The translations under genes were made by a program, and so were the position numbers. Positions 40,081 to 49,841 of a stretch of 64,000 nucleotides of DNA are shown piece by piece. Within the stretch, counting starts at the first letter, position 1. The number at the start of each line of letters is the position of its first letter. The notes below the pieces were generated by a model that was given only the letters and a program-made list of their open reading frames with translations, made no database searches and had not been told where the DNA came from. This DNA is from Cylindrotheca closterium (lineage: Eukaryota > Bacillariophyta > Bacillariophyceae > Bacillariales > Bacillariaceae), in assembly GCA_933822405.4 (NCBI GenBank), contig CAKOGP040002202.1:372001-436000 (forward strand), in the 5' to 3' direction.

Positions 40081-42886
40081 CATCGAATGAGCAGTCGTAG
40101 TCATAACATTATCACACTAGACCGAAAAGCAAAACGTTCAAAAGCCAATCCTGATGCTATAATGATTGAATCTGCAGTCAAAGCGTCTAGTAGCAGCACA
40201 TCAAACGAAGATACGGATATGGCTACTAGTGACCATGGAAATGAAGAAGAAAACGAATCTACAGCATATGAAATGCTGGTGTAGGACTCTATACTGCAGC
40301 GATGGTCAGAGGAGGACGATGAGAATGCCGAAGAGCATCTGACAATGATTGGGAAGGCAAAGGAGCTTCCTGATGCGCAAGCGGTCAATTTTCGTCAAGA
40401 GGTGATATGTGATGCGGTCGTGGCTGCTTTTCAGGGAAACCAAGACATGATCTCAGAAGCAAATAGTGCTATGAAGACTACCTCAGCCCTTGCTGGTGCG
40501 TCATTGGGCTTTCTCAAGCATCAGCAGGAACGACTGAAAATAGAAGATGAAGTGTCACTTCGCACTTTTCTTTCTATCCTGTGCGCCAAAGTCTTGAAGC
40601 AGTACTACAAGAGAACAAAGGAGCAAGCTCGATCGCCAACTGCATTATCCGAATCCAATGATCGTATGGTTCCTGTCAACTATCTCATCAGCAAAACAGA
40701 GCTCTCTCATTCCTACGATGTTCACAAGTTTGTTCTTCAAGCTGAGCGCGTTGCGAAATGGTTCGATGCATCAAAGGATTCTGTTAACGCTTCGGATTAC
40801 GAAGATGCACCTTACTTTTGTGTCATACAGTCGAGCGGGATGGGAAAGACCAAAGTAATTTACGAAGGTTGCAAGCAGTTGAAACAAAAGAATAATTGGT
40901 CTTGCTATATAGTTTTGCCATGGATACTGAAAGATTCCGATGCGCTGACGAAGGGCGACGTTTTCTCTCACAGGCTCAATCTCGAAGCATTATGGAGGAA
41001 AAAACAGCCTTGGATGCTGCAACGGCAGTTCTTGAACACCTGAATACTTTCTACGACAAACAAGTAGCTGAAGCATCCAATCAGCACGATAATGAAAATA
41101 TCATATTTCTTTGTTTCGATGAAGCCCAGGTATACTTGGAATCCCAAAGGTTCCAGAACGACAAGGGCGCCGAGAACGTTAAACATCCTGCATTTCTATT
41201 TCGATGCATTCGGCTATGGCTTCGGCAGAAGAAACGACATCAGGAAGTGATTGGTTGCTTTTCTGGTACGCTTGCAACCTTGGCAAGCTTCCGACTGGAG
41301 GCTGATCCACAGCTGTCAGTTCCATCATCTCGAGACTTCACGCCAAGTGGCAAGCAGTACAACTTCTATGATAAAGGCGCAAAGATGTTTCCAATATTTC
41401 TTCAGACAACCACAATGGGCTGCCTCGCGGGTCGAAATTTGGAGGGAGATAAAGAATTGGGTAAGCATACGACAGAGTATCGTCATGCGATCCGCCATGG
41501 ACGACCGCTCTTTGAGCTCATGGAGGAAAATGGAGATCAGCAAGAAATGAAGGATCAGTAGTCCGTCGGATGCTACTGTATGGTCTCGGGAATCACTGGA
41601 TTGTTGGGAAGGAGTCACTCAAAGCATGTCTCAGTATTTTGGGTACCAGGGTGCAAATGGGCCAAACTTCTTTTCCTGTGGCTTCGGACATGGTAGGCTA
41701 CGGTTATGCCAACCTGACTCATGCCACTTCAACAGATGCAATAATATGCTACATGCCAGATCCTGTTTGTGGTCGTCTGGCCATGCAACTGATGGACCCA
41801 GAATGGGCATTGGGTGACATCAAAGGCAGGCCCAGTAGTTGGTGGCTGCGGAAGATGAAGGAGATTTTTTCGCAAGGGCTCTGTCGACCTGAAAAGGGGG
41901 ACTTTGGTGAAATCATGGTTGCGCTGTACTTTCTTGTTTGTGCCGATGTGCTTCGGCGACAGGACAATCACAATCACACTACGTTTTCAGTATCTCTTGA
42001 AGATTGGATAGAGCAGCTAACAACTGGTGGGCTTGAGAGAAGACAAGGGCATCGTTCCGACGAGGATGTTTTGCCAAAGCGGAAGAGCAAACGCCTCCTT
42101 GCTGCCAAATCACAGGTCTCAAGACAGAAATTGACTGCTGAGAAAGTGGACGAAACAATGGATGAAGCTTACGAAGTTGAGGTGGAGGCTAGCATCAGCT
42201 TTATTCAAGTTTGTCGAAACTATTTGCGTGCTTGTGAAGCGGACTGGGAAGGATTTTGTTCGCAGGAGTTTCTATCATACATGTACGCAAGCGGGACAGC
42301 TTTCTACGTATTCTCTGGTTGTCCCATTATTGACCTTGTCATTACCATCAAGCTGTCAGGACAAAGGAAACATTACTTTGCGCCTATGGTGATCTCCATC
42401 AAGTCGCGTGCGTACTGTTCTCCTGCAGATGCAAGATGGGAGTGCCAGCGGATGACAGAGAGATTAAAGAGAATTGAAGAAAGCAATGACAAGGAAGTTT
42501 TTGAATTCTTCCCTGGAGCATTGTGTTTGCTGGTTGTGTTTGGGTCTACCGCTGTCTCCGATGACAACGACCTTACCCTAGGCCATTCTCCAATCAGGGA
42601 GCTGGCAAAGAAGAAGGTGGTTAGCAGAGTACTTCCCATTCCTGCAAAAGATGCGTTTGGAGGATTCTGTGATACATTTTGCACATTGACTAGCAAGATT
42701 ACGTTTGGCCCTTCTGAAGTATTTGCGTCCCACTCTTTTGTCCATGCTTATTGTATGGATGACAACACGGAAGAGCTCAATACTAGATCTGCACTTTGTT
42801 CTTCGCCTGGCAAAGAAGAATCAGAACTCTTGCTAAATCTTCATGAGCAATTCAAAAATGGATACGGCTCGTCTGGAAGTCTGTAA
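40081..42886 (+). pseudogene. Disrupted P-loop NTPase with nuclease-like C-terminus (Crinkler/RHS-type)
   Basis: One ancestral gene read in three frames. Segment 1 (about 40081-41000) has a Ser/Glu-rich start, an in-frame TAG at 40282-40284, a helical domain and a Walker A motif (IQSSGMGKT, near 40828). Segment 2 (about 41000-41558) has Walker B (IIFLCFDEAQ, near 41100) and GTLATLASF. Segment 3 (about 41560-42886) has a basic stretch (PKRKSKR) and ends in a domain with IIDLVITIK ... MVISIKSRAY, a D...(S)xK pattern like PD-(D/E)XK nucleases. The frame slips by one base at an A6 run (40999-41004) and again near 41540-41560. This order matches the Crinkler-RHS-type NTPase/REase class. Sequencing error is the alternative for each lesion. 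Confidence 0.65.
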
Positions 42887-43125
42887 GAAGACTTCTGAGC
42901 AAAAGTGCACCATAGTTGTTGGACGAATGAACAGCTAGCACATACTTGGGATATACCCGGAACTTTCTGATGTATGTCTCACTGTACTGCAAGACGGGGT
43001 AATTTTCAGGAACACCCGACAGAACGAGGTTTTTTGTAATCGTTCCGAGGACCGTGTCACCCACCCCGCAACCCCGATGCTTGACCTTCATCCCAATCTA
43101 CCTCCCAAAATCCCCCACTTCAAAA

Positions 43126-43160
43126 CTGGCTGGCATTGGATCTTGGCCAGTGCCAACCAG
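43126..43160. repeat. Imperfect inverted repeat (14-bp arms)
   Basis: CTGGCTGGCATTGG (43126-43139) pairs with CCAGTGCCAACCAG (43147-43160), 12 of 14 positions, loop of 7. It lies shortly after the broken NTPase and could be a mobile-element end or a terminator-like hairpin. Confidence 0.6.
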
Positions 43161-44030
43161 CTTTGGCCGGCCCGCCTCATTTTATTTTAGTGTCCCACTT
43201 TTCTGCAGCCTCCCTCCACAATGACAATGGATTGTCAGCACTACATGATCTTCCCAATGAATGCTGTAACTGGGAATTACAGTCGATCATTCTTGATGTA
43301 TGAAAAACTAAAGAATGCATTATACCAGAATCTATAACCTTGTAAACAAAATTAATAGCTATGTCATTGTCCATTTGCTTCCATTTTACGGATAAGGTAT
43401 GGTGATCCTCCTTATGTCAATAATAGTCTCTGTACGAACCTCATCCATTCTCACTTCTTACAATTGTAACAACTCAACAGGACAAGACCCCACACATGTA
43501 CCCATTACCTAAGCAAATGCCAGCTCATCCATCAAGCGGCTTTTGATCAATGCTCAAACAGCAGTGTTGATGTTCTGTTGTCCAATGATAAAGGCGCAGT
43601 ATTCATATGCTCTTGTTGGAGTATACATTGCTGTGCCAAATGGAGACAGAGCTGAGAACTGTGGCACAACGGTCCAAAACCATACAACCACATTCATGGT
43701 TAAGCCTTGAAATTGGCACAACAGGACAAAACAGTGTCATAGTCAAATGTATAAAGTGTTCAGTGTTGACGTCAACATGGCCCCAGCAGACCAACACAAG
43801 CGCCATGATGCAATTCTCCATGAATTGACTACAGATATCAACAGCAAAGCAGCATCTAACAAATATTTATTTATACAGTATATTTTAAAAGAATACATTG
43901 CCCACCAAGGCAGAAGACTTGTGTTGACATTGAACTCCATAGTATCTATTATTATGCATTTTATACTGTCCATCAAACAGCAATCTAAGTTCCCTCTCCA
44001 GATGACAGATGTGGACCGCCGTCAAGCCAG

Positions 44031-44515
44031 TTCACTAGTGTTGAGCTTCTTGATTCACTTCTGAACGTTACCAACGTCTTTTGGTCAAAACCATGCAGGA
44101 TTGGACGCCTTTGTTTGAAAAAATACTTTTTTTTCAATCAGCTTTTCAATCAGTTTTTCAACAGCTGGTTTGCAGCTTTTGCAGCAAAGTTCACTAGTGT
44201 CGAGCGTCTAGATTCATGTCTGACCGTTACCAACGTCTTTTGGTCAAAACTATGCAGGATCAGACGCCTTTTTTTGAAAATTTATTTTTTTCAAACAATT
44301 TTTCAACAGCATGTTTGCGGAAACTTCACTAGCGTCGAACGTCTTGATTCATGTCTGACCGTTAGCAACGTCTTTTTGTCAAGACCATGCAGGATCGGAT
44401 GTAATTTTCAACCGCTTGTTTGCGGCAGAAAACTTCACTAGCGTCAACTGTCTTGATTCATGTCTGACGGTTAGCAACGTCTTTTTTCCAAACCGGCACA
44501 GCTAGATGCCTTTTC
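44031..44515 (+). repeat. Four-copy tandem repeat with successively shorter units
   Basis: Each unit starts TTCACTAG(T/C)GT and contains CTTGATTCA, a TCTGA(C/A)CGTTA-type block, CAACGTCTTTT and a CATGCAGGAT-like piece. Unit starts are 44031, 44190, 44325 and 44434, so lengths are about 159, 135, 109 and 80 bp. The T-rich 3' part of the unit shrinks from copy to copy. Confidence 0.85.
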
Positions 44516-44827
44516 TCATTCAAGTAGTGTAGTGCTTTCGATTGTAGCTATATCTACTGTACGCACTAATCGTGCTCCTGAAATCACATCACCATCCACT
44601 TGAAATAAAAATTTCTCGCTGTATGATGGAAGAAACTATTCCAAGCTCCTCGCGCTTCCGATTGATCTGCAAGGCATCACCTATAGGTGAAAACAAGTCA
44701 TGCGTTTGTGCCTGCTGATGATTGTTACCTCACCCATGGCCAGACATACAGTATATCCTTCCTTTGCAACGCTTGCATGGATGGAGCCCCTGGCAAATGG
44801 TGCCCATCAACTCATACTTGCTTCGTT

Positions 44828-45619
44828 CTATTTTGCCGAGAACCGTTTGATCGTGAATCGTTGGATTAGGTCATCGTCCGGAAGCAGTTGGAGGATTTTG
44901 GATATTGTACCATGATTGGGGCAACCCATTTCGATCAAGCGTCCATAGGCGACCCGTGCTTTGTTTATTTCCAACACCATGCCGTCCAAGCTACCATCAA
45001 GATATGCAGATTTCGTGTAGATGGAAGATTCTCTCACCAAGTCCTTCAAGGGTCGAAATCCCCGTGAATTTGCCGCCATGTAAGAAGCACAGGAAGTTTC
45101 GTTCTCAATACTACCACATTGTACAACAAAAGTCTGCAATGCGCCAATCGGATCTGCCGGTTGTTGCTCCAAATGAAATTGAAACAAGTCGTCCAACACC
45201 AAGGATGCCCCCTGTAGTTGCAGATTCGGGCCTCCTTCCTCCAGAATGGCATCAGCCGTCCAGGCATCGCAAACGGATCGAATGTCCTCTACGATTGTTG
45301 GACGTTGGACCAGCGCCCCGGCACTCAAGAATCGTGGCACAACATCTTCGACCAGCACTGGTGAGGCAAAGGCCTTGACTGATTTGAGACAAATTTCGCC
45401 ATCCTCTAGATTTTCATCTTCATCCACAAAATCTTCTTCGGCATCTTGGATCCAAACTGTAGGTGGTACAATAGCATCAGCGCCGGCATGCAGTGCCCAT
45501 CGTCGAGAGGTAGTACTGCGGTGGTAATGATGAGGAAGACAATAATAACCATGAAATCCATCCGAATCGGAGAGCATGCCCAGAAATGTTATCAGGAATA
45601 GCTGGAAGGCTGTTGCCAT
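44828..45619 (-). CDS. Unknown protein with organelle-type presequence
   Basis: 263 aa from ATG 45619, which opens a hydrophobic signal-like stretch (MATAFQLFLITFLGML). The frame extends to 45727 with a less likely leader. SDGFHGYY follows the hydrophobic part and may be a GF-type plastid cleavage site. The rest is acidic then helical, with blocks DDLFQFHLEQQPADPIGAL and SLDGMVLEINKARVAYGRLI. No catalytic motif or family is recognised. It ends FTIKRFSAK. Confidence 0.6.
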   Translation of the reverse strand: MATAFQLFLITFLGMLSDSDGFHGYYCLPHHYHRSTTSRRWALHAGADAIVPPTVWIQDAEEDFVDEDENLEDGEICLKSVKAFASPVLVEDVVPRFLSAGALVQRPTIVEDIRSVCDAWTADAILEEGGPNLQLQGASLVLDDLFQFHLEQQPADPIGALQTFVVQCGSIENETSCASYMAANSRGFRPLKDLVRESSIYTKSAYLDGSLDGMVLEINKARVAYGRLIEMGCPNHGTISKILQLLPDDDLIQRFTIKRFSAK

Positions 45620-46174
45620 CTTTGGATTGAAGAAGTCGTAGCTATTATCGTTTTCATGGATGCGTCTTGTGCACTTGAATGCATACTGTACAAGTAGCAT
45701 CCTATTTGAAGATTCGCATGCTAACAAATACGGTAAGATAATGATGTGTTCATCATCATCATCAATATTCTGCTCGTCGAATTTCCCCCGTTTGATATAT
45801 GTGATTCCACATTCCCCTCGCCAAACCCGTACACGTACCTGTCCAACGCATGACGTACACGCACATCGTAGTCAGTCTCTCATAATCATCAGGGCTCATT
45901 CCATAATCACAACGCAAATGACAGCGACACGCTCGCAACAAACAGAAGGTGACACACATGCAACAAGAGGCGTCGCAAACGATGCGCTTTCGAAAACATG
46001 TGCTCCACACTTGAGAATGGATTCCTTCTCTGTCGTGTTTACGGCATTGTTTTTCGTATCTTCCACGTTTTGATTTCAGTCGTGCGCGTGTCCAAACCAA
46101 ACCTCTTTTGCGATGGGGGCAAATCAAGCAAGAACAACAAATTGAAGAAAAAAAGAGTGCTGGGCTGAATGGAG
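45620..46174. other. Spacer containing the duplicated upstream region of armadillo-like member 3
   Basis: From about 45938 on, the sequence (AGGTGACACA, CAAGAGGCGT, ATGCGC..TTCGA, CATTGTTT.TCGTA) recurs upstream of member 4 at about 47562-47675. The two genes were therefore copied with their promoters. Confidence 0.65.
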
Positions 46175-47200
46175 ATGTCGTCAACAGCAGAACCCGCCAG
46201 AAAACGAAGAAAACCCAATGAGGCAGAGAAGAATATGTCATTCATGATCAATCATCATGCCGCTGTGGCGGCCACTGTCACGCCAATCAAAACACCAAAG
46301 GCATCGAATTCGACTGCATCAGAGGCTGACATTGACGAGGATACCATCACTCATCTCACTTTTGAAAACGAAGATGCGACACGCCACAACGAGAGGAATA
46401 AAGCAAACGACGAGGGAAAGCAGGAGGAGATTGACAAACTAGTAGTTGTGACACAGCTCATAGAAAACTTGCGATTCGCCATGTCTTTCGAGGCAGCAGA
46501 GAAGGCAATTGATATGCTATTCCAAGAATTACATACAGAAGATGCAAATGTTTCTACGTACGATCCACGAAAAACGACCACCGCGTTCCACAACCCCGAC
46601 CATATTTCTCTGCCCGTTGCCAAGGTCATTACGAGATCCAATGGCGTGTTGACCATCTTTGTTGCGTTACAGGAGTTCCAACACTCGGGATCAAATATGT
46701 TTCTCTGTAAGACACTTCGCCTTTTAAGTTTGATCTCTAGTGAGGTCCCAGCGGCGGGCCAACAACTTATCGAATCAGGTGCTGTCCGAAGTTTGCTGAT
46801 GCTTGCACGCAAAGGAGCTCATGTCGATTGTCTCAAGCTGCATAAGTATGATCAGATCAAACGGAACTTTGATTACTCGTTAAAGTCCAATGTGGTTGGG
46901 ATCTTGGCCGATTTGGTTTTTGGATTGGGTTGGAACATTTGCAAGCAAGTTGTTCCGGAAGAAACCCTGGATTTTGTCATTTCAGTTATCAAGGAATACC
47001 CAGAAGATGAGTTCATGCAACATGTTGGCATCGAATATTTACTCTGTGTGGGAAAGACTGGAGATTCCGAAACATCAACGATGCTCCAAAAGAAGAAAGT
47101 TGGCCATTTATTTCTGGAAGCTTTGGATAATTTTCGACATGAAAGTGTTGAAGTCAAAGAGATGGCTCGAGAAGCCATGGTTTGGTACTTTTCTATTTAA
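46175..47200 (+). CDS. Armadillo-like family protein, member 3
   Basis: 341 aa from the second ATG (46175), which lines up with member 2 (MSSTAEPARKRRKPNEA). The ATG at 46169 adds two residues. N-terminal basic motif, acidic/Thr-rich linker, then the family domain: ISLPVAKVITRSNGVLTIFV, SGAVRSLLML, SNVVGILADLVFGLGW, ETLDFVISVIKEYPED, VGHLFLEALDNFR, ending AMVWYFSI. Single exon. It is closest to member 4, with which it shares 5' and 3' flanks. Function unknown. Confidence 0.75.
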   Translation: MSSTAEPARKRRKPNEAEKNMSFMINHHAAVAATVTPIKTPKASNSTASEADIDEDTITHLTFENEDATRHNERNKANDEGKQEEIDKLVVVTQLIENLRFAMSFEAAEKAIDMLFQELHTEDANVSTYDPRKTTTAFHNPDHISLPVAKVITRSNGVLTIFVALQEFQHSGSNMFLCKTLRLLSLISSEVPAAGQQLIESGAVRSLLMLARKGAHVDCLKLHKYDQIKRNFDYSLKSNVVGILADLVFGLGWNICKQVVPEETLDFVISVIKEYPEDEFMQHVGIEYLLCVGKTGDSETSTMLQKKKVGHLFLEALDNFRHESVEVKEMAREAMVWYFSI

Positions 47201-47895
47201 AAATGATGCGCTCCTTTGTGATATCGCCATGAGAAATTTTGCCCTGGAAGTGAATTAAAGCAGAAGGCTCATGATGGCGATCAGTAGGGCCCAAGAAAGG
47301 TTTCAAACCATGGAATCCAACAAGAATGATCCACTCATACAATGTCAGTAATAGTCTATGCATACATACGTTCTCCAGCTATCTATTGCAATCGTTGCAT
47401 AGTGTATTGTTTACATCGTTAGTTCGCATACGTAGGTTCTACCGGTACCTTAGACCATCAAAAATAAACTACTGCATTGGTTGATCTTTCTACGTACGTG
47501 TACCGGTACCCGTCCCGTTTCACACGTATATAATGTACGGACACATTTTTTTGAAACAAAAACAAGGTGACACAGATGATGGTACAAGAGGCGTTGCACA
47601 CAATGCGCATTCGATAAAGTATGCTCGACAACTTTAAACTCCGTTGTCTTTATGGCATTGTCTCGTAGAATGATGCTGTACGAAGCATTCATGCATATGG
47701 CACACACACGTTCTCATCATGTCAGTTGTGTCCATCAACAAAGAACCAACGTTCGCATTTCAGTTGTGTGTGTGTGTGTGTTTGTGTGTGTGTGTCAGTC
47801 AAAGAAACCAGCCTCTTCTCCACCAAATCTTGGGCGGGGCACAATCAAGAAGAGTTCCAAATTGAAAGGAGAAAGACATTGAAGCAAAAAAGAAA
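47201..47895. other. Spacer between armadillo-like members 3 and 4
   Basis: The first part (47255-47400) matches the region after member 4 (48985-49145), including GAATGATCCACTCATA.AATG. The second part (from about 47562) matches the region before member 3. A TG microsatellite is at 47764-47795. Confidence 0.6.
47764..47795 (+). repeat. (TG)n microsatellite
   Basis: Nearly pure TG dinucleotides with one TTTG interruption, about 100 bp upstream of armadillo-like member 4. It is absent from the homologous place upstream of member 3. Confidence 0.9.
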
Positions 47896-48936
47896 ATGCC
47901 ATTGGCAACAGAACCCCTTAGCAAACGAAGAAAGCCCAATGATGATGAGGCTTTCCCAGAGAATGTCCTGTCCATGAACCATGATAGCGCTGTCTCAGCA
48001 ACCGTCACGCCAACCAAAACACCCGAGGAACGGCATGCGACTGAACTAAAGGCTGCCATAGACAAGGATACCAACGCTCAGTACAGCGTTGAAATCCAAG
48101 ATGTGACACGCAACAACGAGGTGAACAAACCAACCGACGAGGAAAAGGACGAGAAAGCAGAAGCAGAAGATGTAGACAACATGGTTGTGAAACTGCTATT
48201 GCAAGACTTGCGATTGGCCAGGTCTTATCATGAAGCTAAGGAGGCAATTAATAAGCTATTCCAACATTTGCATACTGATGATGCAAAGGTTTATGACCCA
48301 CGACAGACAACCGATTCGTATCGTTACACGGATGAAATTTCTCGGCCCGTTGCCAAGTTCATTGCGAAATACGATGGCGTGTTTGCGATATTCATGGCGT
48401 TGAACGACTTTCTGGATGATTCAAGATCACATACTTTCGCCTGCAAGGCAGTTCGTCTTTTAAATTTGATCTCTGGTTTGGTCCCAGAAGCTGCTCGACA
48501 ACTTATCAAGTGCTGTGCCATCCGAAGCTTGGTAAAACTTGCCAGCCGAGAAGTGGATGCCCATTACTGCCAGCTGAAGAATCGCGATCGACTCAGAGGC
48601 AATTTTGAGTATTCTAAACAGTCCAATATGGTTGGTATCTTGTGGAATTTGGTTGATACTTTGAGTTGGAAAGTTTGCAAGGAAACAGTTACGGAAGAAA
48701 CCCTGGATTTTGTCATTTCAGCTATCAAGAAGTACCCGGAAGATGAGTACACGCAAGAAGTCGGCATCAACTATCTAATATATGTGGGGAAGACTGGAGA
48801 TTCCGCGCTAGTAAAGATGTTGCAAGAGAAGAAAGTGTGCCATTTGTTTGTTGAAGCTTTGGACCAGTTTCGAAATAAAAGTGTCAGAGTCAAAGAGAAG
48901 GCCCAAGAAGCCATGGCATTGTACGCGCACATTTGA
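47896..48936 (+). CDS. Armadillo-like family protein, member 4
   Basis: 346 aa, one exon. Starts MPLATEPLSKRRKPNDDEA, then a charged linker and the family's helical domain: ISRPVAKFIAKYDGVFAIFM, CCAIRSLVKL, SNMVGILWNLVDTLSW, TLDFVISAIKKYPEDEY, VCHLFVEALDQFR, ending AQEAMALYAHI. Intact. The KRRKPN motif is a candidate nuclear-import signal shared with members 2 and 3. Function unknown. Confidence 0.75.
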   Translation: MPLATEPLSKRRKPNDDEAFPENVLSMNHDSAVSATVTPTKTPEERHATELKAAIDKDTNAQYSVEIQDVTRNNEVNKPTDEEKDEKAEAEDVDNMVVKLLLQDLRLARSYHEAKEAINKLFQHLHTDDAKVYDPRQTTDSYRYTDEISRPVAKFIAKYDGVFAIFMALNDFLDDSRSHTFACKAVRLLNLISGLVPEAARQLIKCCAIRSLVKLASREVDAHYCQLKNRDRLRGNFEYSKQSNMVGILWNLVDTLSWKVCKETVTEETLDFVISAIKKYPEDEYTQEVGINYLIYVGKTGDSALVKMLQEKKVCHLFVEALDQFRNKSVRVKEKAQEAMALYAHI

Positions 48937-49841
48937 GTGAGTCCTCCGTTTCAATATAGCAAGTAACAGTCTCCGCTTGTCGAGTGAATTCAAGGAGACG
49001 GCTTTGTGGCCATCACGGCTTGAGAAAGATTTGAAACTATGGAATCTAGGAATGATCCACTCATATAATGCCAGAGTCAGGAATAGTCTACATGCATACA
49101 TTCTCTAACCAGCTTTATGTTATCTCAATCATTTCATAGCGTGATGCGTACACCCCTGTCTCACATGCATGCATGCCTTCAATCGCAATAATCGAGCGAC
49201 GAAGGGTCCGTCAATTCGCGAGCAGCAATTTTTGACGGAGCGTAATGGGCAGCAATTTCTAGTCCCTCTGTTTGACACTTTTTCCTCACATCTTTAGTTT
49301 CCATGGCACGAATAGCTTGCTCAAACGGCCAATATCGACGTTCATTCTTTGATGCATTGGCTCCAACACTGGCGTATCGGTGTACCAGTTCGACGAATGT
49401 AGTGAAGATTGGTCGGACGATCGTATTAGTCGATTTTCAGACTTTCATCATCGTCACGACCTTACATTGCGATACAGAATGTAATTACACCAAACGTTTG
49501 GGATATGATGATTCTGCTTTGAGCATCAGATCATATTGAGGTGCAGTAGAGTCTCATGAAAGCTCGCCATTCAATCCTCATGGTGGATAGTCCCACGGCC
49601 AGCGCTGAATTCCAAAAGTTGAAAGTACAGTACACTATATGCACGAAAATGAGAACTCCGACTTAGGATTCGCATCGTGGGGTCTCTTCTTCTCTGCAGC
49701 TGACGGAAAGAATAAACCATTGGCACACAAATCAACGAAACGCCGAGAGGAACATATTGGAAACAATACGAAGCAACAGCTTCTCAAGCAGCAATAATCA
49801 AACAAGAACAGACATCAAGGTACTTACTAACACAGGCAATC
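48937..49841. other. Intergenic; duplicated 3' flank then unique sequence
   Basis: 48985-49145 repeats the region after member 3. Beyond that I see only AT-rich sequence. A 78-codon frame at 49303-49539 has no recognisable content. Confidence 0.5.

Larger units (their letters stand above)
42887..44827. other. Gene-poor stretch with a stem-loop and a decaying tandem repeat
   Basis: About 1.9 kb. A minus-strand frame at 42852-43091 overlaps the NTPase end and matches nothing I recognise. An imperfect stem-loop is at 43126-43160 and a tandem repeat at 44031-44515. The rest is AT-rich and non-coding by eye. Confidence 0.55.

Noticed and set aside
40282..40304. Small intron removing the TAG at 40282
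   Set aside because: The only GT...AG span that fits is about 21 nt, far shorter than the other introns here.
40999..41004. Programmed -1 frameshift in the NTPase gene
   Set aside because: The heptamer is not canonical, and a second slip plus an in-frame TAG make decay or sequence error simpler.
42852..43091. 79-codon minus-strand frame next to the NTPase remnant
   Set aside because: No recognisable motif and it overlaps the end of the NTPase frame; too weak to call.
44031..44515. Possible CRISPR-like array
   Set aside because: Units are long, unequal and adjacent without spacers, in a eukaryotic genome with spliceosomal introns.
45762..46241. 159-codon minus-strand frame rich in Cys and Trp
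   Set aside because: It is antisense to the duplicated promoter and the start of armadillo-like member 3 and has no homologous frame upstream of member 4.
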